A stretch of 64,000 bases of DNA from positions 28,247,930 through 28,311,929 of the forward strand of contig NC_086376.1 of the NCBI RefSeq assembly GCF_036588685.1, written 5' to 3'. The notes under the pieces were generated by a model. That model made no database searches and had not been told where the DNA came from. It was given only the letters and a program-made list of their open reading frames with translations. Position numbers and translations under genes: made by a program. Shown in pieces: positions 24,101 through 34,345 of this stretch (its first letter is position 1; every line of letters starts with the position of its first letter). This DNA is from Mytilus trossulus. Its lineage: Eukaryota > Mollusca > Bivalvia > Mytilida > Mytilidae.

Positions 24101-27100
24101 TCAATTTGAATAGTTGAATAGACATGTATTGTGCATGTTGGTTATCTAATAATAGTAACTCATTTTACCTCGTAGCCTTTTCTAGTTTTGTAGATGGGTT
24201 CGTCAGTGGTAACCAGATAATTGATACAGTTCCTGTATTTCCCTCTAGATCCTTTGTCTCTTATGAATATTCTAATCACATAATCTCCAGCCTGTGGGAT
24301 CTTCACGAAAACGTCAAAGCGAGACGGAGACTTCTTCCATGTTATTCTATGTTCAAGCTCTCTTTGCTTCAGAGTATTATGTTTGAGTTTCATCTCGATT
24401 TGAATTGGACGAGTGACGTCAAATGACAAGACAGTGTCGTGAAACACTTTCATGTACAAAACACCATTTCTTTCGGTTGGGTTCGCCAAACCACAGTCAT
24501 CAAAGGCATACGTCACACCGAAGCCGATCCATGGTGCAACGGGTATTGGTTGGGCATTCAGTCTAGTTTTATCACATTTAAGCTGGAAGTCGGCTAACCA
24601 TGGTATAACTGAGTGTCTGAGTCCTCCACCGAACACTGAAAATTTGTAAATACCCTCATGTGGAAATCTTACTAGAAATGAGTATCTCTTGCCATCATTG
24701 CTCATAATGACAAATCGATCTAATTTATACCGATCGCCTTCAATGTTTGTAACGTTTTTCTTACTGTATAAAAGCTCAAAGTTCATTTGTACTTTCTCTT
24801 TTTCTGGTATACGAATCACTACTTCAATCTGTCCATTCATTGACTTTAAGATACAGGAATGTTGTGTAAGTAAACGAAATCCCATTCTAAAATATGCTTC
24901 TTGTACGAATGGTAATTGGATATATCTTTTTGAAGTGAACTGGTTGGCAAGAAGTTGCCATCCAGGATCATCAGGAAAACAGAAATGTATGAAATCCAAT
25001 GGATCTGTCAGAAAGAAGAAATCATTAATTTTCTGAACGGTCCAACCTTCTACATTTTCTTCTTCATTTTCAGAAAATGCTGTCCACGAGTTATAATCTG
25101 CCTTGCCTATGACAGACTTACATGCCCATAATGGATGGATCAATCTCCAGCTATCTTTGATGTAGACTGCATTCCATTTTGTTCTCAGTTTCGACAAATC
25201 CTTATCTCCCACGTTGTAACCCATACTCTTAGAGATACCTTTGATAACAACACATTTGATACCAGCTTTCCTGTTAAATCAAATAGGAAACCAAGACATA
25301 TTACTGCATTATTTTTGTAAGTTGTGATGTAAATCGCTAAACGAACGGTCGAAATTTCAAATGAATTCAAATCTAAAGATAGTGCAGTTTGCAGTTTTAA
25401 AAGATTTCAAATTTAACAAAAAAACTGCTATTATTTAAGACAAATGTTCTGTGAGTCTATATATTCATTTTAAATCTTCTATTTTTTTTTAATCAATGGT
25501 CAATTAAATTGAACGTAACCTTTCTGTAAATATTAGGAGAACATGGTTAAAATGTATAACATCAAATATACATTACCTGCAAAGAAGTGCCAGGAATGTG
25601 GCATATGATGCTCTCTTATATTTAATCAATTTAAAGTATCCGAGAGGCGTGACTGCATGGTCTTGTGTTGTCATTTTATCTGTGAATCCTTTGAATGACA
25701 TTCCGTCAATGTGTTGTGTACACACCCAAACAAAGATGGCTCGAAGTTTCTGCATTTCATGTCGAAAAGGATGTGCCAAATATGCGATCAGGTCATCAAA
25801 TGATCGCTGCAAACGTGGTGGTGCCTAAAATCATTAAAGATAGCACATGCCGTCTTTGAAATTATTAAATATATAAACATAGAATCTTGCTTATTCACCA
25901 AGTTATCTATTCAATTTGTCCAATCGATTGTACGTGTAATGTAGGGAAAAAATCATTTCAATTCTGCAACTTATACTTTCATGAGAAGAAAATTGTATTT
26001 ATTTGAAATAACTCCTCCTACTGTTTGAATTCTAGGAAGTTTTCACTTGCTGGCTGCTTGTACATATATTGAAGGTGTGCATGTGGTGAGGGATTCGATT
26101 TTTAATGATATTTGCTCTTTTTGTGAGATAAATGAACTTTGTCATTTTTTGTAGGATTTACTTGCATAAGAGGAGCGTTTCCAGATACTCCTGCTACAGT
26201 TTGAATGCTAGGTACTTTTCACTTTGCTGGCTGTTTGTACATATATTGAGGGTGTGTATGTGATCAGGTTTTTTTTTTATTAATATTTGCTCTTTTGGGA
26301 GATAGTTGAACTTTGTCATTTTTTGAGGTATAAGCGGTTAAATCTAGTTATTCTAAAATAACACTTTGCATCTGCTGGGGCATCACTTATGTCTCCCAGA
26401 CACAATAATACCTCAAAGAAATTCCTGCATTGACTTTGTTATAATACAGTTTCTTCAGAATTGAGTAAGGGGCATCACTTAGTCTAGTTTTATGTATAAT
26501 ATTGCTTACAGATCCATGTGTTTTTCCAAATTATATAAGTAACATGTGGTATGTAATGATAAAATATTTTTAAAATTTAAACTTAAAAAAAAAGAATGTA
26601 TAAGATAAAAGTAATAATTGTGTGTTACCTTGATGACATGGTTAACGACATCTCTGTACTTCCAGGATTGATATATATCATTCTTCTTTATAAGACTTGG
26701 GTGTGGTGATGGATATATGTCATCCCTTGGTATATCTGGAACATTCACCTTCAATAAACATCCATCTGATCAATTCAAAGGTTTCAATAGAAACGAAAAA
26801 TGCAACCCCGCCGCAATTTTGCGCCTGTCCCAATTCAGGAGCCTCTGGCCTTTTGTTAGTCTTGTATGAATTTTAATTTTAGTTTCTTGTGTATAATTCG
26901 GAGTTTAGTATGACGTCCATTATCACTGTACTAGTATGCATATTTTTTCGGGGCCAGCTGAAGGACACTTACGGGTGCAGGAATTCTCGCTACATTGAAG
27001 ACCCATTGGTGGCCTTCGGCTGTTGTCTGCTCTATGGTCGGTTGTTGTCGCTTTGACACATTCACCATTTCCTTTCTTAATTTTGTGGTAAAATTAAGCA

Positions 27101-30100
27101 ACAATGATAAGATAAGAACTGTTTATGTGTTAAATAAAAAAAATGGGATTGCAACTTACAGTTGTTTTAACAAACAATCAACAATACAAACATTATAACA
27201 TTGACTTGAAAATACAATTTTCCCGTTCTATTTTTTAAATGTGTGACAGTATACCTCCTCTCAAATTTGTATTTAGATTGTTTTATTTAGAAGAGAGAAA
27301 GAAAAAAGAAAAAACTTCCTATCTTGGTTATATCTATTCAGTTAAGAAAACAAAATGATAATGGCGACCAAATTATCTAGGAAAGACTAACTGGTGTAGT
27401 AACACAATGGTAAAAAAGAAGGGAAATGGGGGGGGGGGGGGCAAACATAGATATAATAGGCAAAACCTAAGCATGAAGAATATTTTAAACTCACTCTAAT
27501 TAAAGAAAATTAAAGCGAACGTATATATTTAATGATTCAGCGTTTTCAAAGTTGTTTCTATTAGTTAACGCAAACTCTTTAACTTTTTGCGTTACACAAA
27601 CGACATCGAAGAAACTGTCTGATAATTTTATCCTGGGTAATCTGTGTTATCAATATAAACAACCCTAGTTGATTACCACACACATTCAATGCAAGAAATA
27701 CTCCAAACTTTATACCAAATGAAAGGATTTACCTCAGAATAGTTCGCAGCAAATTCAGTATGTTGGATATAATGTGTCGATACCAATGATATCATAAAAA
27801 ATAGATATGTTTGTGCTTGGTATGGTGGGTGACTTGTTGCTGTTTCATTAACAATGCAAACATGTCATATCCCCTTGAATTCATTTTAGTCACCTAAGTA
27901 TCATCTGCCCACAAGTTTATATTTCGTTTTCCGATTTCTCCACCTAAAACTTTACCTTTTATGCTATTTTTAAAATACACTGATTATATAAACCGAGGTG
28001 TCCATAAAAATTCCATAACCAATTGGGTACTTATCATTTAAAGAAAATCTGGTAATAAAGTTCGTAATGTTTGTTTATTTGAAAATGCCATCGCATTTAC
28101 AAACAAAAACAAGTTTTGGGAAAATATTATCTTCGACTTACTGGATTGTGATTTGAATCAAACTCGAATACTTTCATGAAAGGACGTGTGGGATAACCTT
28201 GTGTGAGACAGCAACCCAACAACAAATACTAACCAACATCATAGGGGTGTTCGAATGTATAATTAAGAAAATCAGTCTTTTTTATATAAATAAGCAATCC
28301 GGGATTTGTAGTTGCAAACGACATTGCTTTCTTTCTTATCATTTGAAATGTGAAAAATCTAAAGGTGAGAAACGAAGAGTGGAGTTAGCGTTGATGAGAC
28401 CACTTACAAAGGACACGTATGATGTAAGACATCTACAGCTCAACATAAAGTCTTCAAAAATATTGACAAGCCAGTCTTTGGTGACATGCTACCCTTTAGG
28501 AACAATATTGTATTCTGTACTCAATTTACAAAAAAAATGTTATAGTTACTATACTGTACAGGTTCATTGACCACGATTAATAGATCGGTGTTTAACGTTT
28601 AGTTGCAAATTAAACAGATATAAGTAGGAAAACATGTTGATGATAATGACCCATGCTTTGTACAAGACCTTTCTGTTGGATTAGATCTGTGTCTGGCTAG
28701 TTTACAATATAATGCATATCAGTCCATAGAAACATGTCACCATACCTCGACACATGGTTCTGGTACCATGCCAACCATTTTTTGCTATTAACCTTTAATG
28801 TCGCATGTTAAAAGAGAAAGCAGCGAATACCAATTTTAAAGTTTTTGTTAGACGCGGCAGGTGATTAAACCGACTACCTCCCACATTTGAGTCGAACACT
28901 TAACAAAGATTTTTTGTTTCGTACGATTTGTAAATTGACGTTTAAACACATCTTGTTGGATGATCTGCTGGACCCTTATATAATATTATAGTGTATCTAT
29001 CTTAGATAAGTTATAATCCGGTAGCTCATCCGGTAGACTGTTGTCTCTTTGACACATTCCCCATTTTCATTCTCAATTTTATTAGATGAGTCATAACTTT
29101 AGATAAAGTCAACTATTGGGATAATAAAAGCTATCGAAAACCCATAGCAGAATGCTCAAATTTATTTTCATATTGGAATTGTAAGCTTAATTTCAATAGA
29201 CTTGGCATAGCTCATAAACGATGGGTTGTTCTTCTTTTATTCTAAAGTAAGTGCCAGTAAAGGGTCAATTGTTACGACAGAGAGGTATTTCAGTTTTTTT
29301 CACCATTGAACCTTTCTTAAACTTTTGGGAATCTTGTGCAGTTTCTTTCCGTGGTTCATAATTTAACTATCATGTTTTATTAGTGTTCTCGGGGGCAACG
29401 ATGCATTATCACATCTATTTTATATAATATTGTCAATATTGAATAAATTGTTTCCACAGTGATCTACATTTTAGGTCCATCCTATAACTATGGCTAAGAA
29501 AATTGAGACTTAATTTTAACTGATATATTTATCTTATTTTGATATGTATAAATTGTTGTTAAACAAAAGACAGTTACATACAAAATGATCGAATATCCAT
29601 TATGATAAGTTAAAACTTCACTTTTTAAGAAAGTTTAAGAAAAAAATTCTTAAGTCCAGGAGTTTTTGTTATTTTACATCATATCTCCGCCTATTGGCCC
29701 ACGAGGGCCTGGCTCGCCAACAATTCCAAGCCCGCCTTTCTGTCCTCTTGTTCCTTGTTGTCCTGGAAGTCCAGGGTCGCCTTTATTCCCTACAAAACCC
29801 CAAAATCCAGGCAATCCTGGAACGCCACGTTTTCCTTGTTTCCCTATTGGTCCAGGCATTCCCTTTTCTCCTTTTCCTCCCTGGTCACCTGGTGATCCAA
29901 ACAGTCCATCATTACCTCGAAGTCCTGATTCTCCTTTCTGTCCTTTCACAGCTGTTCGTCCAGCCTTCCCTTTTTGTCCTCGGTAACCGTCCTGTCCTTT
30001 GTGTCCTTTTGGTCCTGTTGGTCCCTCGCGACCATCTGGAGCTCTATGACCTTGGTGGCCAGGTGCACCATGATGTCCTTTTGGTCCATCTTCTCCTTTT

Positions 30101-32733
30101 GGACCCTTAACTCCTATATCGCCACGGTTACCTTTACCGCCTTTCAGTCCTTTATTCCCTCTAAGACCTTCAGTACCGGGAGATCCGTTCTTTCCAGTTG
30201 CACCAGGGGCTCCAGGACGTCCTAAAATCACAAACATGAAAAAAATCATCTGACTGCTTTTAAGCCTCGACGATTTCTAACTCAGTATACATTTCATGTG
30301 TAGGCATTTTAGAATAAATGCAATGATTAAAAAAAAAACAGTAACTTTCATTTTAAAAAGAATTTTGAAACTTTTGAAAATACTACAGAAAAATTTGGTA
30401 GAAATGTTATTACTTTGATACTTTTATATTTAATAGTATATAAGATTTCGTTATTTAGACACTGACTACTAGTATTTATCTTCTTAAAAAAATATAATTA
30501 CTATTGGATTCTAAATTTAAAAAAAAAATATTTTCGATAACATACCAGTAGAACCTCGTCGTCCCGGAGGTCCAGCCACACCCTGGGCTCCCAATAATAA
30601 AGCTGCTTCTCTTTTTGCTCTTCTGTGAACTGAAATATTTCATAATGCAATTAAATGTATTTCTCGGTCAGTTAAAATTTTCTTCGACAAACGAGATTAT
30701 CCAATTAGTCTGAATGCATTTGAGAATTTTGTTACTATCAAGATACAGTGTGAATTACAAGACTGTTTTAATTGACCATGAAGGCATCTTGAATTATCCC
30801 TTTGTGTTGTGTGAATAAAAATGTGTTTTATACTTGTATAATTGTAAATTTGATATTGCAAACATTGTAATGTTACATATATACCAAAACACACATAGGC
30901 TGATTGAATTTGGCTATAAAATGATTTATAAATTTCATAACACAGATATTCTGTAGTTGTTAACATTTTTATACTTATTTTTTCATTTATATTATAATTT
31001 GAGTCGTTTATTTGAGTGTACTTTTTTTAGTCTAATCGTCCATTGAGAAAAAAAGAAATTTTGAAAGCTGATAGTTTAAAAAAAAAAAAAGTAAAAGTAA
31101 AAGCAAATGTGAACGGAAAAGTGGTCCCAAGAGGTGTTTATGTAATACTCATTATTATAGACCAAAAAGTGAAGTACATTTTTTTCCGATTATGACATTT
31201 ATGTTAACCTACCCCTATCTACTCCCATAAAACAACAGAAAATGACCCAAAAAAAATTTGTCAATTGATTTGAACTTAATATTAAATACGTATACAACAG
31301 TTTTTACTTTAATCAGATATTTTTTTTAAATACTTAGAGAGAAAAAAGTAGTCTTACCTGGTTCGACTTTTTGGATTTTCATATCACCCATATCAGAAGA
31401 TAGTCCTAATAATTCTGTCCTTAAGCTTGATATTTCATCCTGGATATTGTCTATCATACATTCTTGTGCAGCTACACACAAATATAATGCAGAAAATACA
31501 AAGAGAAGCAGCTCCATTGTAAACTTGTAAAATCTTCGGTTTTGCAGACAGCGCAACGTCATCAACGAAATGTAATCTAATTTCCGCTAAACACTCGGTC
31601 TGATACTTTTTTTTTTTAATAGGGACATTCCGTTTTGAATTTCCTCGGAGTTCGGTGATCTTACTTATTTTTGTACTATAAGTTTATTGCGAAATTTTAT
31701 ATAAAATTTCACGACTAAAATAATCAAACCATAACAAAAAAAAACTCAAAAGACCAGAGGTCTGTTGTGGTCAACTTGTGTCTAATTGCGATTGAAATTT
31801 TCATATTATCAAAAATTGCGAATTGTATTTCTAGATTTTATTTCAACAGTAGGAACCATGCAATTACTATGGAACTTTTATAGGAAGCTCGGTTTATATA
31901 ATTATATCTAGTTAAACATGTGTTCGATGACCCGCCTGCCAATCAAGATGGCTGTAATGGCTAAAATAAATCATAAGAGTACAATGCAGGCTTAGCATAT
32001 TATTTTGAAAATCTGACGGAGGCAAAAAATGTTCAAAATGATGAGCTCTTCCGATTGTCTATAATCGTCAGTCGACTTCTCATTAGAGTTATAGCCCTTT
32101 GATAACGATTTTCACCAGTATTTAGCTTTATATCTTAAATATCATAAATGATAAATCACAGATAAAAACTTAAATAGCAAAAAAAGTTGATCAACAAGAC
32201 AAGATCTATGATGAGGTCAATATTGAGTAAATCGTTAAACAACTCCTTATTGGAATAATTGCCCTTTGATGACGATTTTTACCTTTTTATTTTAGCGTTT
32301 TGCCATATATGTTATAAAATATTATAGATAAATAGACACTAAAATCAAACAAAAAATATCTCAACAAGGCAAGTTCTACAAACAAGTTAAATTTTGTCCA
32401 TATTGTCAGTAGACTGTCACTAAAAAAAAATGGAGTGGTTGCCATTAAATATAAGATTTGTTTACCCTCTTTTGTGTTTTGAGCAAAAACTAAAGAAGAA
32501 AACAGAATTCTACTCTCATATACAATGTTGGATATTGTTGTTGACTATGCACATATACCAAATCTAGCTACACATGCTCTTTAGAGCCTCTATTTTTAAC
32601 ACGTGAGTGTTTGGTCTAGCCAAACCAAATCCTAGAATAGTTGACTTACGTCTTCCTCTTCTGGTTCCCGTAAGTTTGTGCCAGTTTTCTTGTCTTTTGG
32701 TAAGTTTTCCCCAACAGAGGCTCCGGTGCCCAT
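20987..32733 (-). CDS. KY/hillarin-like protein, inactive transglutaminase fold plus dynein-stalk-like tail
   Basis: Seven coding exons join in consistent phase (32650-32733, 26629-26748, 25577-25824, 24169-25270, 22938-23103, 22006-22280, 20987-21199) into 735 residues. KY-family proteins are cytoskeletal or muscle-associated, with a transglutaminase-like domain followed by beta-sandwich repeats. Residues 1-6 (MGTGAS) fit an N-myristoylation signal. Residues 69-200 are the transglutaminase-like core, but the three catalytic positions are replaced: Arg139 where active members have Cys (RASY for C-x-G-Y), Thr181 for His (TKWNAVY) and His196 for Asp (LIHPLW). Residues about 225-290 carry the KY hallmark FFFLTDP...FPDDPGWQLL, and two beta-rich units follow to about 510. 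Residues about 519-735 are helical, with a segment (ISELVSYKVPHQIVYDM, later TSLFNWVNHML) resembling the dynein heavy-chain stalk/MT domain. Least certain is the 5.9-kb join from exon 1, supported by phase and by the family's N-terminus but not by direct homology. Confidence 0.82.
21200..22005 (-). other. Intron 6 of KY-like gene
   Basis: Bounded by GTAGGT and GTTATTGTAG. Overlapping opposite-strand open frames at 21545-21855 show no family resemblance. Nothing else is recognised. Confidence 0.7.
22006..22280 (-). CDS. KY-like gene exon 6, helical repeat and stalk-like start
   Basis: 275 bp. It completes a Gly codon, then LLDGINARNKALLIKSI, which parallels the unit in exon 5, then a coiled-coil-like stretch (LAKLIQQAEETLEEIQKL). 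It closes with ISELVSYKVPHQIVYDMSY and FILLGE, resembling the dynein stalk/MT segment. Donor AAG|GTAGGT, phase 0. Confidence 0.9.
22938..23103 (-). CDS. KY-like gene exon 5, helical repeat
   Basis: 166 bp, phase 0 in and phase 1 out. It starts DAAERNLRNTVKDVTSQ after TTGTTGATAG and ends CAAG|GTCAGT. It is an amphipathic helical segment (INRLKDTIIKFKKAGLDD), the first of two similar helical units; the second begins in the next exon. Confidence 0.9.
23104..24168 (-). other. Intron 4 of KY-like gene
   Basis: Contains an inverted family D repeat at about 23405-23640 (GTTTAATGGC-type and ATAAATCGATTGAG phrases on the minus strand, CCCGGATATGTTTTCTC on the plus). No exon was seen. Confidence 0.65.
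24169..25270 (-). CDS. KY-like gene exon 4, remainder of core and beta units
   Basis: The largest exon (1,102 bp) starts after GATTTAACAG and ends GGCTACGAG|GTAAAA in phase 0. It holds the second half of the transglutaminase fold with Thr and His at the usual His and Asp positions, the FPDDPGWQLL motif, and two immunoglobulin-like or KY-type beta units (for example RFPHEGIYKFSVFGGG and KIPQAGDYVIRIFIRD, which are clearly related to each other). Confidence 0.95.
25577..25824 (-). CDS. KY-like gene exon 3, first half of transglutaminase-like core
   Basis: Begins APPRLQRSFDDLIAYL after GATTTTAG and ends in a split Arg codon at donor CAG|GTAATG. It contains the helix KLRAIFVWVCTQHIDGMSF typical of KY/hillarin and the degenerate active-site segment KRASYATFLALLCR, where Arg occupies the Cys position. 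Confidence 0.92.
26629..26748 (-). CDS. KY-like gene exon 2
   Basis: Exactly 40 codons, phase 0 at both ends (VNVPDIPRDD...VVNHVIK). It ends at donor AAG|GTAACA. The acceptor (TTTATTGAAG) is weak. The sequence is the linker leading into the transglutaminase-like domain. Confidence 0.8.
26800..27085 (+). repeat. Interspersed repeat, family B, copy 2
   Basis: Lies in intron 1 of the KY-like gene and matches 5950-6240 nearly base for base in several blocks (AACCCCGCCGCAATTTTGCG, TAGTATGACGTCCATTATCA, GGAATTCTCGCTACATTGAA). Confidence 0.8.
27086..29673 (-). other. KY-like intron 1, portion downstream of the collagen-like gene
   Basis: AT-rich intron DNA with a run of 14 G at 27428-27441. A short family B 3'-end fragment lies at about 29035-29085. 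The 123-codon open frame at 28199-28570 has no recognisable domain. No exon is supported. Confidence 0.55.
29674..30221 (-). CDS. Collagen-like gene exon 3, Gly-X-Y domain
   Basis: Starts after TGTGATTTTAG, completes a Gly codon and runs as continuous triplets to TAA at 29674-29676. Charged triplets such as GEK, GPK and GQK dominate. GFWGFV near the end puts Trp in a triplet, which is rare in collagens. Confidence 0.93.
29674..31517 (-). CDS. Short secreted collagen-like protein, nested in KY-like intron 1
   Basis: Three exons (31358-31517, 30546-30629, 29674-30221) join in phase to 263 residues. The chosen Met (31515-31517) gives a clean signal peptide, MELLLFVFSALYLCVA; an upstream in-frame Met at 31565 would put charged residues first. 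A short N-terminal segment follows, with one Cys (AQEC) and a heptad-like stretch (DEISSLRTELLGLSSD) that could trimerise the chain. Exon 2 has RRAKR, a furin-type dibasic site, just before the first Gly-X-Y triplets. Exon 3 is about 180 residues of Gly-X-Y rich in Lys, Arg, Pro and Asp, ending GPIGGDMM. Two triplets start with Ala instead of Gly (APD and AVK), both encoded GCT, without shifting the triplet register. No C1q, fibrinogen-like or fibrillar C-terminal domain follows. It is likely an extracellular matrix or scaffold collagen; the precise family is unknown. Confidence 0.9.
30546..30629 (-). CDS. Collagen-like gene exon 2
   Basis: 84 bp. Of two AG acceptors, the one giving TT|CAC|AGA keeps the collagen frame; the AG six bases further in would break it. 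It encodes VHRRAKREAALLLGAQGVAG and the first triplets. Donor ACTG|GTATG. Confidence 0.85.
31358..31517 (-). CDS. Collagen-like gene exon 1
   Basis: Encodes the signal peptide, a Cys and a coiled-coil-like segment. It ends GAACCAG|GTAAGA in phase 1 after 53 codons. Transcription may start above the ATG near 31570-31600; no TATA box was identified with confidence. Confidence 0.88.
31930..32450. repeat. Internally repeated diverged element
   Basis: Three loosely similar units follow one another, with recurring ideas (GATCAACAAGACAAGATCTA, then TTGATAACGATTTT or TTGATGACGATTTTTACC). Related phrases reappear at about 35800-36150 (AACGATCAGCAAGACAGATC and AATAATCAGCAAGATAC). This is probably one old dispersed family with a tandem internal structure. 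Confidence 0.5.
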
Positions 32734-32751
32734 CAGTCTAAATTCTGTTTG
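32650..32751 (-). CDS. KY-like gene exon 1 (5' UTR and start)
   Basis: Bounded by TTGTTTTCAG before 32751 and donor GAC|GTAAGT. The start codon is at 32731-32733, giving 28 codons (MGTGASVGENLPKDKK...EEED) that end in phase 0. Gly2 with Ser/small residues to position 6 fits N-myristoylation. The acceptor upstream implies at least one further non-coding 5' exon that I cannot place. The link to the next exon is inferred from phase and family architecture. Confidence 0.6.
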
Positions 32752-34074
32752 CTGAAAACAAAATGAGCGAAATGATTGTCCTATTGCCAATTACGTTTAA
32801 TCAATAAACTTGGAAAAGCAACAGTGTAGCATATTACTATCCCGCCTCGGGTAGAACATTCCATGGAGGTCAAACTATCATCGAACAAAACTGGCTCAAT
32901 CTTATAAATATTAGTGCCGTAAATTTCGTCTCACTTCTTCTGTAAACAATTGAATTTCTGTTTCATACAATGAAAATATTTTTTCTACTGTTGAAAACTG
33001 TAGGTTGGCCGTTCGAAGTGGTTTTTTTTTAATTGTGTCATTTTGATCCTGGATGACGATAATTGAAAATGGAACTGGGGAATGTGTCAAAGAGAAGAAC
33101 AACCCGACTAAAGGGCCTTAAATGAAAAGGTCGAAAACTGTAAATAAAAAACTATGCATTTCCTCAAGTATTTTTTTCTCATATTTCCTGACAGTTTCAA
33201 AAACTTAAAGTAGAAATGTACAGACTCAATCAGAGAATAAACAATAAACATATTTACCTTAATTCTCTGTTTTACTAATTGAAATGGTTTCAAATCACCA
33301 TTGTTTATATGTTTAAATCAGTCATGGTTTTAATGTGCATGTACCGGATCACCGAATTAAAAAGGAAATTCTCACTTTGCGATCATAGTGATTACCTATT
33401 TCTTTTTTTTTTTAAATATGTTTATTTCTATCGTTATCATTCTTATATTGTCAATCAAAATATAATAAACAATAGTTCATGCACTTGGATTGGTTTACTA
33501 TTTTTGTTAAAATTATGTTTCCAAAGCTGTCACGTTTTGCAACTGCATGAAATATATTAAAATTGATTATTTATACTCCTTAGATACTTATTTGTTAGTA
33601 TTCGAGTTCTAAAGAATTTATAAAACATTCTTATTTTACCCATTTGAATAGAAATTTCCCGCTCTTCTTTTTCTAGCTTTACATATCAAATAAATAAGGG
33701 AATGAGGGAAATATGTCAATGAGACATTTTACTCAACTACAAAAATGAAATGGGGCTCTATAAAACGATTGATCGGGATCAAGGGCGGGGATTGAGTTTC
33801 GTCTGCAAATGGACAGTTTCCCAAATGTCGGTATGAGGTACACCTGTTGCCTTGCAACACTGAAGCCACCAACAAAACACCTACGAGTTCTTAAAAGAGT
33901 ATTCTAACGTGTACAAAGAGTGGTATTGGCCTGCTTCGTTTGCATAGAAATTAATACAAGAGATCAGCAATAATAGACGAAATTTCGTTAAATCACGAAG
34001 CACCTCAGATTTCATTAAAAATATAAAAGAACAAATTAATGAATTATCATGAAGTCTGAAAAGTCACAAAAATA

Positions 34075-34345
34075 TTGGTTTGATATTGATAAAATTGAGA
34101 ATGAATGTCAAAGAGACAACAATCCAACCCTAGAGCAGACAATAGCCGAAGACCACAAATGGGTCTTAAATGCAGCGAGAAACTCCCGCAGCCGGAATAG
34201 CAATAATACATAAATTAACATAGGACTACTAGCAGTTACTGACATGCCAGCTCCAGACCTCAAGTAAACAGATGATCGAAAGATTATGTCTTCATAGTAT
34301 GAATATCAAGCACAATTATCTCCCGTATTGGGTTTGATATAAAAC
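34075..34345 (-). repeat. Interspersed repeat, family B, inverted copy
   Basis: Reverse complement of parts of the 5680-6270 element: TGACATGCCAGCTCCAGACC and GATTATGTCTTCATAGTATG mirror 5700-5770, and the left end (AATGTCAAAGAGACAACAAT) mirrors its 3' end. Confidence 0.65.

Noticed and set aside
24124-25036. Several plus-strand open frames of 60-115 codons
   Set aside because: They lie opposite KY-like exon 4, which has clear family motifs and splice sites on the minus strand.
28199-28570. 123-codon plus-strand open frame in KY-like intron 1
   Set aside because: No domain, no splice-site support, opposite orientation to the surrounding genes and composition typical of chance frames here.
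29666-30225. Plus-strand open frames, one Pro-rich, opposite the collagen-like exon
   Set aside because: They are the antisense of Gly-X-Y codons (GGN/CCN symmetry keeps the opposite strand open). The minus strand has the signal peptide, splice sites and triplet register.
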